The position numbers and the translations under genes were made by a program. Below are positions 45,257 to 54,040 of a DNA stretch of 64,000 nt, one piece after another; within the stretch, counting starts at the first letter, position 1, and each line of letters starts with the position of its first letter. The notes under the pieces are model-generated. The model did not search any database. It worked only from the letters and a program-made list of their open reading frames with translations, and was not told the DNA's origin. Location of the stretch: the NCBI RefSeq assembly GCF_008727715.1, contig NZ_CP044217.1:62001-126000 (forward strand), written 5' to 3'. Source of the stretch: Mesorhizobium terrae (GTDB lineage Bacteria; Pseudomonadota; Alphaproteobacteria; Rhizobiales; Rhizobiaceae).

Positions 45257-46480
45257 TCAGAGTCGCGACGATGGTGGAAACCCGAAGAGGTCGGTGTCGC
45301 GATCCTCCCGGCCCGTTACCGCCGCCGTGATCTGCTCCGCCGCTATGCGTGACCAAGTGATACCGTTTCCACCGTAGCCCATGGCTGCGAAAAGGCGCGG
45401 TTTCCCCGGAACAGTCGCGATAATCGGCAAACCGGACCCGGTCGATCCGAACGCACCCGCCCATGTGTAGTCCGGGGTGGCGTCGAGAGCCGGAAACAGC
45501 GCCTTGAGTTTCCCTGCGATAGTGGCGGCCTTCCGGGAGATGAGGGCGTCGCGGCGGGCCTCGTCTTCGAACTCTTCATCCTCGCCCCCGCAAATGACGC
45601 GCCCGTCGTGGGTGGTTCGTATGTATAGATAGGGATCGGAGGCTTCCCAGACGAACGCTTGAGTCGGCCACAGCTTGGTCGGCTGCGGCTTGGTGGCTAT
45701 GGCGTAGGTCGATATCACCCTGTGCCCGTTGCCAGGTACGCCGACTGCAAGTTCGTAGCCCGTCGCCAGAACGCACACCCCGGCTCGAATAACCGGGCCG
45801 GCGGCCGTTCCGACCTCGACATGGTCGGCCGAATGAGAAAAGGACACAGCCTCCACTGGGGCGAAAGCCCGCGCTTTGCGGGACAGGCAGGCCCGCCACA
45901 GGCCGGCGGTCAGACGGCGGGGATCAAGCGCTAGATTGCCATGGCACTCAATAGCGTTCTCGCGGTCGATGCCGTAGCGCGATCCCAACTCCGACCTCGT
46001 AAGATAGGTGGCGTCGAGGCCCGCGGATCGACGCGCATCGGCTTCCGACTGAAGGCTCGAACCACGAAGCACATTGCCAGCGAGATATAGCGAACGACGC
46101 TCCGCGAGGCCGCATTCGATGCCTATGTCCTGAATTCTCGCCCTGAGTCCTTCGACGGCGAGCCGCGAGCGAATCCAGGCGCGTTCGGCCTTTTCCTTTC
46201 CGGCAATCAGCGCAAGTTTCGTAATCGGCTGGTCGATCTCGAACTGAACGAGTGCTGTAGTCGCCGATGTGGAGCCTCGCAACAGTCCACGGCGGTCGAT
46301 CGCGATCACCGATTGCCCTTCGGCTGACAACGCCTCGGCGATCATGCTGCCGGAAATGCCCATTCCGACTACGACGACATCGGCTTCGCAGTCCCGGACC
46401 AGCGTTTCCGTGGGGACTTGCGGCGTCCTGTACGCGTACCAGACCGGGCGTCCGGTACGAAGATCGAGGTGCCGTTTCAT
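45257..46480 (-). CDS. FAD-dependent oxidoreductase (DAO/PuuB-like)
   Basis: A flavoprotein of 407 residues from the D-amino-acid oxidase superfamily. VVVGMGISGSMIAEALSAEG is the dinucleotide-binding motif, GSTSATTALVQFEID is the GS-T segment typical of the PuuB-like subgroup, and FAAMGYGGNGITWSRIAAE is the C-terminal FAD contact. Such enzymes oxidise secondary amines or glycine-like substrates; the real substrate is not visible. Stand-alone gene, start at the ATG of MKRHLDLRTG. Confidence 0.85.
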   Translation of the reverse strand: MKRHLDLRTGRPVWYAYRTPQVPTETLVRDCEADVVVVGMGISGSMIAEALSAEGQSVIAIDRRGLLRGSTSATTALVQFEIDQPITKLALIAGKEKAERAWIRSRLAVEGLRARIQDIGIECGLAERRSLYLAGNVLRGSSLQSEADARRSAGLDATYLTRSELGSRYGIDRENAIECHGNLALDPRRLTAGLWRACLSRKARAFAPVEAVSFSHSADHVEVGTAAGPVIRAGVCVLATGYELAVGVPGNGHRVISTYAIATKPQPTKLWPTQAFVWEASDPYLYIRTTHDGRVICGGEDEEFEDEARRDALISRKAATIAGKLKALFPALDATPDYTWAGAFGSTGSGLPIIATVPGKPRLFAAMGYGGNGITWSRIAAEQITAAVTGREDRDTDLFGFPPSSRL

Positions 46481-46594
46481 TGAATATGGCCCGTGCCGTG
46501 CGCACCACGCCGGCTTGCTCCAAAGCAGGAATGCACTACAGACCAGCCTGCTCCCTTGTGCTGGCATGCGGCCCGACTGGATGGGGAAGCCGCA

Positions 46595-46796
46595 TTAAGG
46601 AACATGCGGCATGTCCCTGTCCAAGGTGGCCTTTTTGTGCGCCGCCGCCCGGCTTTCGGATGTCTTGCCACCCGACCCGCCGTCTTTCGAATGGGCGGCG
46701 ATGGCCGGAGCAGCGCCTGCGTTTGTCCGCGTGTCGCGCGCTTTCCTTTTTATGTTTTCTTTCTTGGCGTCGCGATTGAAGAGTTTAAAACCCCAT
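46595..46796 (-). pseudogene. Small basic protein gene, frameshifted at codon 4
   Basis: A strong ribosome site AGGAGG sits 6 bases before an ATG at 46796, but the frame ends at once (Met-Gly-Phe-stop, ATGGGGTTTTAA). Removing one T from TTTT gives MGFKLFNRDAKKENIKRKAR and on to a 66-residue basic protein ending at 46595. The total length is one base over a multiple of three, as this predicts. No family recognised. Insertion in a homopolymer: mutation or base-calling error. Confidence 0.55.
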
Positions 46797-46909
46797 TCCC
46801 GCCTCCTGTAGTTGATCGGTCGATTGAATGTCGACCAAGGCGGTTGGTTCCCAAGGCTGGTCGCGACGTGGAGCGACCCCTTTCCGCAGCCGCCTCGCGT
46901 ACATCTTGC

Positions 46910-46934
46910 GGAACCAAGGGCCGGGAGCGGCGTT
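46910..46934 (+). promoter_or_regulatory. EcfG-type general stress promoter (exact match)
   Basis: GGAAC at 46910-46914, 16 bases, CGTT at 46931-46934. It drives the 24-residue membrane protein at 46968 and probably the gene at 47105. Confidence 0.75.
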
Positions 46935-46967
46935 CCTTCGCGACGAATTTGCACAAGGGGCGTCATC

Positions 46968-47042
46968 ATGAACGGCATCATCTACCTCGTGGGATTGATC
47001 GTGATCATCATGTTTATCCTGTCCTTCCTCGGACTGCGCTGA
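46968..47042 (+). CDS. 24-residue single-helix membrane microprotein
   Basis: MNGIIYLVGLIVIIMFILSF is almost pure hydrophobic helix, ending LGLR. AAGGGG lies before the ATG and an exact EcfG-type promoter 34 bases upstream. Very similar one-helix proteins are widespread in rhizobia but have no known role; TisB-like or membrane-stabilising function is speculation. Confidence 0.7.
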   Translation: MNGIIYLVGLIVIIMFILSFLGLR

Positions 47043-47104
47043 ACCTATGATCGGCATTCATCGTTTCGAACCGCAATGCTTGGCGCCGTGCAAAGGATGA
47101 GATC

Positions 47105-47995
47105 ATGACCATCATGGAAGAAGAGACTGCGATCGTTGCCGCCGCCGATGCGGATTCCGGAAGTTATATGGATTGGCCTGCAGTTATTGCAGGTGCGGTG
47201 ATGGCCTCGGCGATTTCGCTTGTGCTCATCACTTTCGGTTCCGCTATCGGACTGTCGCTGACGTCGCCCTTCGACAACACGGGCATGTCGGCAGTTGGCT
47301 TGGCTATCGCGTTGGGGCTTTGGCTCGTCTGGGTTCAAGTCTCGAGTTTCATGGCGGGCGGATACGTCACGGGGCGGATGCGGCGCCGTCTCCACGACGC
47401 GACCGAGCATGAATCCGACGTACGAGACGGCATACATGGTCTCGTCGTGTGGGGTGTTGGCGTGCTGCTCGGAGCTTCCATACTGGCGCTGACTGCGGGC
47501 GGAGCCGCAAGCACCGCGGCAACGGCTGTAGGCGGCGCCGCGCAAGCGGCGGTCGAAAAGATGGCCGACGCCGCCCAAGGAGTGAATCCTCTCTCTCGCG
47601 CTGTCGACACTGCGTTTCGGACCACACGGCCGGACGCAAGCACCTCTGTGGATGCACGCAACGAGGTGATGGCGATCGTCGCCCGCGGTATCGCACAAGG
47701 CGATATTCCCGAGGCCGACCGAACCTATCTGGCGCAGGTCATCGCCGCACGCACAGACGTTCCTCCAGACGAAGCCAAAGCGCGGGTCGACACGATGGTT
47801 ACTAGTGCCCAGCAGGCCGCAGAAGAAGCCAAACAGCAGGCGAAGCGGGCAAAACGCTTTGCCGTGATTGCAGCTTTCGTCACCGCTGCCTCGTTGGCTA
47901 TCAGCGCGGCCGCCGCATTCTGGGCCGCCGGCATGGGCGGCAGGCATCGCGACGAAGGAACGGTGATCCCCAGGTGGTTCGACCGCATGCCTTGA
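47105..47995 (+). CDS. Conserved membrane protein of unknown function, 296 aa
   Basis: Three or four hydrophobic segments: one after DWPAVIAGAVMASAISLVLITFG, one at VGLAIALGLWLVWV, one at VVWGVGVLLGASILAL, and a C-terminal one (FAVIAAFVTAASLAI). Between them is an Ala-rich, charged helical region (AQQAAEEAKQQAKRAK). Rhizobial proteins of this type have no assigned function. It is flanked by two one-helix microproteins, suggesting a membrane-stress module. Confidence 0.75.
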   Translation: MTIMEEETAIVAAADADSGSYMDWPAVIAGAVMASAISLVLITFGSAIGLSLTSPFDNTGMSAVGLAIALGLWLVWVQVSSFMAGGYVTGRMRRRLHDATEHESDVRDGIHGLVVWGVGVLLGASILALTAGGAASTAATAVGGAAQAAVEKMADAAQGVNPLSRAVDTAFRTTRPDASTSVDARNEVMAIVARGIAQGDIPEADRTYLAQVIAARTDVPPDEAKARVDTMVTSAQQAAEEAKQQAKRAKRFAVIAAFVTAASLAISAAAAFWAAGMGGRHRDEGTVIPRWFDRMP

Positions 47996-48034
47996 GATGG
48001 AACGTCAAATCCACACCCAGCAAAGGAAAACGAA

Positions 48035-48106
48035 ATGCGTTCGATCCTCCTCTGGATACTTGGCGTTCCGATCCCGATTATCATTTTGATCGCCTTGTTG
48101 CGCTAA
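48035..48106 (+). CDS. 23-residue membrane microprotein (MRSILLWILG type)
   Basis: MRSILLWILGVPIPIIILIA then LLR. The form M-R-S-I-L-L-W-I-L-G-x-P-I-P-I-I-I-L-I is a recurrent proteobacterial microprotein. AAAGGA precedes the ATG. It follows the 296-residue membrane gene by 39 bases. Confidence 0.75.
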   Translation: MRSILLWILGVPIPIIILIALLR

Positions 48107-48300
48107 ATTTTCAAATGCCGCTTGCGCACATTTCCAGTCGGGGAACGCGCAAGCGGCATCGCTTCGAATCTGACCGCGTCTGACACTCCGTACACAGCGC
48201 CTGCGGAAACGCGGAGCCGTCCTGGTGTTCCCCTGTGGCGTAGGACAGACGGGGCGAACCGATCGGACGGAGGGAACGCCCGAACCCTCAGGAAAGACGC

Positions 48301-49412
48301 ATGGCGGAATCAGAGAGCGATCCAAACGAGACCGTCAGACGCGAAGCGGTTCTTGTTCCGGTGATCGTGCTGGGCTTTCTGGCCTTCGTCTTCAAAGCCG
48401 AACTTCTCACACAAGGCGCGATCGCGGCGCTAGTTGTGGCCGTCCTGCTGATTGTAGCGGTTGTTGCCGTTTCGGTGCGTATCGCTCATCACTCTGAAGT
48501 ACTCGCAGCAAAGGTCGGCGATCCGTATGGCACCATGATCCTGACCCTATCGGCGGTGCTCGTGGAAGTCGTCATCCTTCTCATCATCATGACCGAAGCG
48601 TCATCTCCGACGTTGGCCCGGGACACGATCTTTTCCGCGGTCATGCTCGATATCAACGGAATCCTTGGCTTATCCGCATTGTTGGGCGGCTGGAAGTTCG
48701 GAGAACAACCGTACAATGACGATTCAGGCAAGACCTATGGCGCCATGATCATGACCGCCATGGGTATCTCGATGGTGGTGCCCGAATTCGTGCCGAGCGC
48801 CCAATGGCACGCCTATTCGGTCTTCACCATTCTGGCGATGGTGGTCCTTTACTGGGTGTTCCTGCGAAACCAGATCGGCGCGCATAGCTACTTCTTCAAC
48901 TACAGCTATCCGGACAAGAAGCGCGCCAGCAACAGGAAGCTCGCTGACGAGCCCTTCCTGCCGTCGTTGTTTTTCCTCATTGGCGAAATCGTGTTGGTCG
49001 GCCTTCTGGCGGAGGTGATGTCGGGCTTCATGTCCGCGGGCCTGCGGGCGATCTCCGCGCCGCTCGGCATTGCCGCCCTGATCGTCGCGACGATGTCGGC
49101 GGCACCGGAAATGTTCACTGCCTTGCGGGCGGCGCTGTCAAACCGGATGCAAGTCGTGATCAACATCGCCCTGGGCGCGTCCCTTTCGACTGTCATACTC
49201 ACCGTTCCCGTGATCGAGGCTGCCGCTCTGGTATGGGGCCAGCCATAAACATGGCGATGACCCCGGTTCAAACGGTTCTGGCCGCCATTACACTGGTCGT
49301 CGCCGCGATCAACCTGAACGACGGAGAGACAAATGCGATCGAGGGCATGACGCATTTTGTCCTTTTCGCAACGTTCCTGGCGTTGGCATTCTTGGGAATC
49401 GCGGGTGGCTGA
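48301..49412 (+). pseudogene. chaA: Ca2+/H+ antiporter ChaA, frameshifted near the C terminus
   Basis: The first 315 residues (48301-49248) are the cation antiporter ChaA: paired motifs SAVLVEVVILLIIMTE and the second repeat MSAAPEMFTALRAAL. The frame stops after VWGQP, but the next frame continues NMAMTPVQTVLAAITLVV and ATFLALAFLGIAGG to 49412, which is the normal ChaA C terminus with two helices. One missing base near 49243 (CC for CCC) explains it: the full span plus one gives 370 residues, the family length. Without the repair the last two helices are lost. Confidence 0.85.
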
Positions 49413-49483
49413 TGGAGGTTGCCTCGAACGGGGAGGGAACTGCTCCTTCTCCCGTCTGTTGTGGAGGAAAGGGAGTTTCCACG

Positions 49484-49659
49484 ATGCCGACGACGCCCAA
49501 ACCCGAAAATCGGCCGACGCGACCTACCGCCGACCCTAAGGACAGCCACCCCGCGATACCGGGGAGAAGCCCGCGCCCAATCCAAGAGCGACCAGCATCC
49601 TGCCTGACACGAGCACCAGGAAGGAGGTCGAGGCAATCCGTCTTAACCTGAAGCCCTAG
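49484..49659 (+). pseudogene. Small hypothetical protein with probable frameshift
   Basis: Starts MPTTPKPENRPTRPTADPKD and, if one G is added to the GGGG near 49560, continues EKPAPNPRATSILPDTSTRK to a stop at 49657-49659 (58 residues). The span is one base short of a multiple of three. No family known, so weakly supported. Confidence 0.3.
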
Positions 49660-49964
49660 GCAGCGATACGTGCCGCGATCCTGGTTCAGGAATATCCTCG
49701 ACTCATCGCCTGAAATGTTCGAAAGCGGGTCTGCTAAGCTTTCCGCTGGTTGAAATTCTACCGGAGAATAGCCGACAAATTTGCCTCAGCTCGAGCAACT
49801 ATGGAGCCGCTACGGCTATCACAAAAGAAGTGCTGCTATCGCCGAGACCGATGGTGATCTCCAGTGTTAGGCGGCACGGACCGCTGAGGAGACACCGCTG
49901 CTGTACGCGAAGACGAGGGAACGGCGACGAAGAGGCTCGTCCGCCGCCGACAACCCCGGCTGCG
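49660..49964. other. Gene-free stretch between convergent genes
   Basis: No gene, repeat or clear hairpin seen. Confidence 0.4.
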
Positions 49965-51035
49965 CTAGATTCGGCGACTTTTCAGCCAGCGAAGAACCTG
50001 CGCTTCCTCATCGTCCAATTGGGCGATGGGGCGCTTGCCTTTGTTCGCGTGGGTCATTTCGACAAGCAGCGTTCCGTCTAGCCACGCCGTCAGCACCGCG
50101 GGGTGCACGTAGCATTGGCGACAGACCGTGCGCGTGTTGCCCAGCCGATCGGCTACTTTGTCGATGACGCGGTTGAGCACTCTCTTCCGTGCGGTACCGC
50201 TCTCGGGCCTTTCGGTTTGTGCCAACAACGAGGCGGCGTGGATGGTGCCGCCCCATGTCCGGAAATGCTTAGCGCTGAAACCGTTGCCAGCCGCTTCGCG
50301 GATGTATGCGTTGACATCCTGTGACCGCACCGGCCTTCTCCCGCCGTCCTCGTCGATGTACTGGAACAGTTTCTGGCCGGGAATGTCCTGAGCGCCTCGC
50401 ACCACGCGCGCAATGCGGCGATCGACAAGCTTCAGCTTCCATTCCTTGCCCGACTTGCCCTTGAAGGAAAAACGCAGGCGGGCACCCGTTATGTCGACGT
50501 GGCGGTCGCGCAGGGTGGTGAGCCCGAAGCTCTTGTTGTCGCGGGCATAGGCCGCGTTGCCGACCCGGATCATGGTATTGTCCAGAAGCCAGACGACGGA
50601 AGCGACCACGCGCTCGAACGGCAAGCCGTGACGTCTAAGGTCGTCGTCGATCTGAACTCGCAGGCGCGGCAGCGCCTCCGCGAATTCGATCATGCTGGAA
50701 TATTTCTCGCCGTCGCGTTCGGCCGCCCAATCCTGGTGGTACCGATACTGCTTGCGGCCCTTTTGATCGCGTCCCGTAGCCTGGATATGTCCGTTCGCGT
50801 CAGGCGAGATCCAAACCTCCGTCCAGGCTGGCGGGATGGCGAGTGCACGTATGCGCTGGACTGTTGTGCCTTCCTTCAGCTTGTTGCCTTTCGGACCGAC
50901 GTACCAGAAATGCTTTGGCGCGCCCTTCCTACGGATGCCCGGCTCGCTGTCGCTGACGTAGGCGAGCTGCGCACGCTCGGCGGCCGCGACGAGACTTTCG
51001 TCACTGCATTCGGCTGGCTTCTTCTCGTCAGGCAT
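49965..51035 (-). CDS. DNA topoisomerase IB
   Basis: A eukaryotic-like type IB topoisomerase of 356 residues that relaxes supercoils of both signs through a 3'-phosphotyrosine link. The N-terminal domain has PKHFWYVGPKGN and IPPAWTEVWISPDANGHIQATGRD. Catalytic residues are in RVGNAAYARDNKSFGLTTLR, the KTFRTWGG-like segment (SAKHFRTWGGT), and the nucleophile Tyr309 in CRQCYVHP. This bacterial class is often part of stress and desiccation gene sets. Confidence 0.92.
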   Translation of the reverse strand: MPDEKKPAECSDESLVAAAERAQLAYVSDSEPGIRRKGAPKHFWYVGPKGNKLKEGTTVQRIRALAIPPAWTEVWISPDANGHIQATGRDQKGRKQYRYHQDWAAERDGEKYSSMIEFAEALPRLRVQIDDDLRRHGLPFERVVASVVWLLDNTMIRVGNAAYARDNKSFGLTTLRDRHVDITGARLRFSFKGKSGKEWKLKLVDRRIARVVRGAQDIPGQKLFQYIDEDGGRRPVRSQDVNAYIREAAGNGFSAKHFRTWGGTIHAASLLAQTERPESGTARKRVLNRVIDKVADRLGNTRTVCRQCYVHPAVLTAWLDGTLLVEMTHANKGKRPIAQLDDEEAQVLRWLKSRRI

Positions 51036-51372
51036 GGCTGCTCCGGTATGGTTCGTGAATACGCACGGAACGACATCAGGTTCCGCAGCTTTTGAGGCCG
51101 GACCTTAGGAGAAATCCGGTCTTGCAAGCGGAACGCTCGGTACTGCCACGGGATGCAAGGCAACAGCGGATTCGGAACGGATACCTGCACGCTGGCCAAG
51201 AGCGTGAGGGTAGTAACGGCCTTCGAATCGGATTTCGCTATCGGTCCATATTACGCCACCTCACGGGCGCATGATTTTCATCCCGACGGGAGCGCCGACC
51301 CGGAACTTAATGGTTCGGCCAAGGTTGAGGTGTGCCTTCGTTCAAGAAGGCGAACAACCTCAGGAGAGCGCT
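51036..51372. other. Intergenic region between divergent topoisomerase IB and DUF892 genes
   Basis: No gene. It carries the EcfG-like site at 51302-51326 and otherwise nothing assignable. Confidence 0.4.
51302..51326 (+). promoter_or_regulatory. EcfG-type promoter, one mismatch
   Basis: GGAAC at 51302-51306, 16 bases, GGTT at 51323-51326, ahead of the DUF892 gene at 51373. Confidence 0.5.
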
Positions 51373-51897
51373 GTGGCGACCACCAAGAAAACACAGGCTT
51401 CCAGCAAAAAGTTGGACGACCTATTCCTCGATGGCATCAAGGACATTTACTACGCCGAAAAGAAGATCCTGAAGGCCCTTCCGAAGATGGCGAAGGGAGC
51501 CGAATCCGAGGAAGTGTCGGCGGCATTCCAGAAGCATCGGGAAGAGACCGAGGGTCAGGTCGAACGGCTGGAACAGATTTTCGATGCCATGGGCAAGGCC
51601 GCTCGTGGCAAAACGTGCCCGGCAATCGACGGCATCATCGAGGAAGGATCCGAAATCCTCGAAGAATACGACGGCTCCTCGGCGATCGACGCTGGTCTCA
51701 TCGCCGCCGCGCAGGCGGTGGAGCATTACGAGATCGCTAGGTACGGTACGCTGGTCGCCTGGGCAGAACAGCTCGGCATGAAGGACGCCGCAAAACTGCT
51801 CAAAGCGACGCTGGAAGAAGAATCCGCGACTGACGAGGCGCTCAACGCCCTCGGCGAAGGCGGCGCCAATAAGCGCGCGATGGAAAACGCAGCCTAG
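51373..51897 (+). CDS. DUF892/YciE-YciF ferritin-like protein
   Basis: 174 residues, four-helix ferritin-like bundle. LDDLFLDGIKDIYYAEKKIL is the opening signature. Helix pairs with E-x-x-R/H patterns (QKHREETEGQVERLEQIF, AVEHYEIARYG) provide probable metal ligands. Members are induced by stress in many bacteria; a di-iron centre is inferred from the fold. The start is GTG at 51373 with AGGAG upstream. Confidence 0.88.
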   Translation: MATTKKTQASSKKLDDLFLDGIKDIYYAEKKILKALPKMAKGAESEEVSAAFQKHREETEGQVERLEQIFDAMGKAARGKTCPAIDGIIEEGSEILEEYDGSSAIDAGLIAAAQAVEHYEIARYGTLVAWAEQLGMKDAAKLLKATLEEESATDEALNALGEGGANKRAMENAA

Positions 51898-51920
51898 TCG
51901 GGTATTTTGAAGTACACAGG

Positions 51921-51946
51921 CCTCGGCGGTCGCCGGGGTCTTTCTT
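51921..51946 (+). terminator. Terminator after the DUF892 gene
   Basis: CCTCGGC (51921-51927) pairs with GCCGGGG (51932-51938, one U-G pair), followed by TCTTTCTT. The same element is repeated with changes beside the inverted copy near 59443-59468. Confidence 0.6.
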
Positions 51947-51961
51947 CATATAGGGTCGAAC

Positions 51962-52342
51962 ATGGAAAAGACTTTCAACCGCATGGCGGAAGCCGTCGCA
52001 CACGCCACCGGGCGGCCTTGGGCCTTTGCGGCATGTGTTGTATCGGTCGTGATATGGGCGGCTTCGGGACCGGTATTCGGTTTCTCCGAGACGTGGCAGC
52101 TCGTGATCAACACTGGCACTACCATCGTGACCTTCCTGATGGTTTTCCTGATCCAAAATACTCAGAACCGCGATGGCGCGGCAATTCAAGCGAAGCTCGA
52201 TGAGTTGATCAGGTCCGGAAGCGGCAAGAACGATTTTATCGGGATCGAACACCTGACCGAAGCGGAAGTCGAGAAGTTTCGAGAGCTGTGCAAAGACGCC
52301 AAGGAGCGCGCTGGCCGCGCCGATCAGCCGGCCGTTGCGTGA
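51962..52342 (+). CDS. Low-affinity iron permease family protein (intact copy)
   Basis: 126 residues, two hydrophobic helices (FAACVVSVVIWAASGPVFGF and LVINTGTTIVTFLMVFLIQ), then QNTQNRDGAAIQAKLDELI, the recognised signature of the fungal Fet4-like low-affinity iron permease family. Bacterial members are short and iron transport has not been shown for them. There is one broken copy at 59047-59427 and a shred at 35006. Confidence 0.9.
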   Translation: MEKTFNRMAEAVAHATGRPWAFAACVVSVVIWAASGPVFGFSETWQLVINTGTTIVTFLMVFLIQNTQNRDGAAIQAKLDELIRSGSGKNDFIGIEHLTEAEVEKFRELCKDAKERAGRADQPAVA

Positions 52343-52350
52343 GACGTTGG

Positions 52351-52845
52351 TCAGGAGGGCGCGTCTCGCTGCCCGGCCTCGGCTTCACCCTTGCTGATTG
52401 TAAAAAGCAGCGCGCCATGGTCGTCATAGACCCGGACCATCCAATCAGAACGCGAGAGCGCCTCATGTAGATCTGGGAGCAAATCTGCTGCCGAGCGGAT
52501 AGCTTCCTCTCGTGCGACATCCAGGCCCGGGAGCAACGACGGCGGCACACGTCTACTGGAATCACCGTCCCGGTACTCGAAGACGAACCATTGGCCGCCA
52601 CGGCGCTGACGCTCAGTTGGCTCGAGCGGGCTGTTGCCGTTGTTAGCTTCACGGTCCGGGTCTCCGAAGACCGCTGTTTGGAGGAGAATGGCTTTGGCTT
52701 TTTCGATAGCGGTCTCGCGGTCACCTTGCTCTCCAGTGGTCTCGACCACGACACTGTCTCCGCCTTCCCCGCGAAAGACGACACGGGTAGCAGGCTTCCC
52801 GTCTCCTGCGGTTGCATCTATCACTTCCGTACGGATAATCTGCAT
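52351..52845 (-). CDS. Conserved hypothetical protein with DUF6894-like C-terminal part
   Basis: 164 residues. The N-terminal 60 residues (RVVFRGEGGDSVVVETTGEQ) are a beta-rich unknown. From about 85 on, FVFEYRDGDSSRRVPPSLLP then DVAREEAIRSAADLLPDL and WMVRVYDDHGALLF follow the DUF6894 pattern. GGAAGGAG precedes the ATG at 52845. It converges on the iron-permease gene with 8 bases between the stops. A one-mismatch EcfG site lies upstream (52880-52904). Confidence 0.75.
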   Translation of the reverse strand: MQIIRTEVIDATAGDGKPATRVVFRGEGGDSVVVETTGEQGDRETAIEKAKAILLQTAVFGDPDREANNGNSPLEPTERQRRGGQWFVFEYRDGDSSRRVPPSLLPGLDVAREEAIRSAADLLPDLHEALSRSDWMVRVYDDHGALLFTISKGEAEAGQRDAPS

Positions 52846-52879
52846 CGCTCCTTCCCCATCGAATTTGGTCGCCCTCCAC

Positions 52880-52904
52880 AATGCGGAGTCTTCTAAAGCG
52901 TTCC
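52880..52904 (-). promoter_or_regulatory. EcfG-type promoter, one mismatch
   Basis: Minus strand GGAAC (52904-52900), 16 bases, CATT (52883-52880), with about 30 bases to the ATG at 52845. Confidence 0.45.
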
Positions 52905-53084
52905 GCTCACCGTCACCTCATATGCCTCGCCGTTGACAATGCCTGGGCCGACATCATGCGGCTGCCCCCAGCGTGGGTGCAGGACTAGACGAAACTGTTG
53001 CGGTTGAGCTCGGCGAACCGCGGCACGCTTTTCGCTGGCTAGGAAGGCTTTGCGCGCTTCCCCGGCGGCCTTTGTGAGGCCCAA
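52893..53084 (-). CDS. Possible small hypothetical protein, start unresolved
   Basis: The reading frame IELLGLTKAAGEARKAFLAS, then QFRLVLHPRWGQPHDVGPGI and VNGEAYEVTVSGTL to the stop at 52893 has the look of a real protein, but no ATG or GTG with a ribosome site is seen; TTG at 53084 is the nearest. It may be a 5'-truncated gene. No family recognised. Confidence 0.35.
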   Translation of the reverse strand: MGLTKAAGEARKAFLASEKRAAVRRAQPQQFRLVLHPRWGQPHDVGPGIVNGEAYEVTVSGTL

Positions 53085-53283
53085 GAGCTCGATTCTAACT
53101 TGCCGGGTCGTGCGATGACGGCAAGATAGCGACCCGATACGAGTCGTCTCGACGGCCGCATGTCGAAAAGAACTCGTCTCCAACCCATGGCGAGTCCAGA
53201 CGGCGACGGCCGGGATTTGTTCCCGCCCGCAACTTAATCTCGTAACCGGCGTTGATGTCCGCGCTGGCGTAGGGAGGAAAACC

Positions 53284-53484
53284 ATGGTCGATGACAAGAG
53301 CAAGCGTGACTTCCGGGACCGGGACCGCGTCTCCGGTGCGGAGGACTACGAGGTCGAGCATTTCGCCCAACAGAACGGGCTCACGCCTCAACAAGTGCGC
53401 AACCTCATAGCGAAGCAGGGCAATAGTCGGGCCGTTCTGGCGGAGGAGGCTCGGAGATTGCGGGAAAACTCTGGGAAGGATTGA
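53284..53484 (+). CDS. DUF3606 domain protein (third of three)
   Basis: 66 residues, DRDRVSGAEDYEVEHFAQQN and LTPQQVRNLIAKQGNSRAVL. It is a canonical DUF3606 protein, clearly related to those at 7155 and 33835. AGGAAAACC stands before the ATG. Function unknown. Confidence 0.85.
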   Translation: MVDDKSKRDFRDRDRVSGAEDYEVEHFAQQNGLTPQQVRNLIAKQGNSRAVLAEEARRLRENSGKD

Positions 53485-53562
53485 CCGTCAAAATCCCAGC
53501 GGTTCAGTCAGGTGCAACATTCCTGCGAAATCCGCGTTCCTCTCCAGGCGGAGGGATCATAA

Positions 53563-53775
53563 ATGCGAATTTCCGTGCAGCCGGCAAAGCGCGACGACCA
53601 AGTAAAGATCATTTTCGACCGTCCAGTCACAGCGGATCAGGTGCAACCAGGGAAACACGGGATCGTCTCGCTCCTGCTTCTTTTACCGGGCCTATACGGT
53701 GACGGGTCGCATTACCGCTACACTCTCACGCTGACGGCCGAAGAGGTGCAATTGCTGCTTACGCCCGGCCCGTGA
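53563..53775 (+). CDS. Small hypothetical protein, 70 aa
   Basis: MRISVQPAKRDDQVKIIFDR, then a short hydrophobic stretch (IVSLLLLLPGLYG) and YTLTLTAEEVQLLL. GGAGGG before the ATG supports translation. No family known. It is followed by a terminator-like hairpin. Confidence 0.6.
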   Translation: MRISVQPAKRDDQVKIIFDRPVTADQVQPGKHGIVSLLLLLPGLYGDGSHYRYTLTLTAEEVQLLLTPGP

Positions 53776-53781
53776 GTACGA

Positions 53782-53815
53782 AAGGCCCGCCTGAGGTGTC
53801 CAGCGGGCGGGCCTT
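53782..53815 (+). terminator. Terminator-like hairpin
   Basis: AAGGCCCGCC (53782-53791) pairs with GGCGGGCCTT (53806-53815). The T run is short (TT), so efficiency is uncertain. Confidence 0.5.
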
Positions 53816-54000
53816 GCCCCAGCCTGCGGTTTGGGGAAGGCTGGCGGGAGTACACCCAGATACCTCAAGCGGCGTTTTGTTCAGAAAAAAGGAAGGCTGC
53901 TACCGCCAAGGTCGAAGTCAGGTGCGTATGGTGTTCTTGATGCTGGGGATGGACGCACCACGCGCGGATAGGATCCTCTTTTTTGAGCGTCGCCAAGGTG

Positions 54001-54030
54001 AAACCCGCTCGGCTGCGGCCGGACGGGTTT
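54001..54030 (-). terminator. Hairpin downstream of csbD
   Basis: AAACCCG (54001-54007) pairs with CGGGTTT (54024-54030), just past the stop of the minus-strand csbD gene, ending in TTT on that strand. Confidence 0.45.
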
Positions 54031-54040
54031 CTGACTTGGA

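Larger units (their letters stand above)
51919..52641. repeat. Source block of an inverted duplication
   Basis: Terminator, iron-permease gene and the 3' half of the convergent DUF6894-like gene. The same order appears inverted and degraded at about 58770-59472. Confidence 0.7.
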
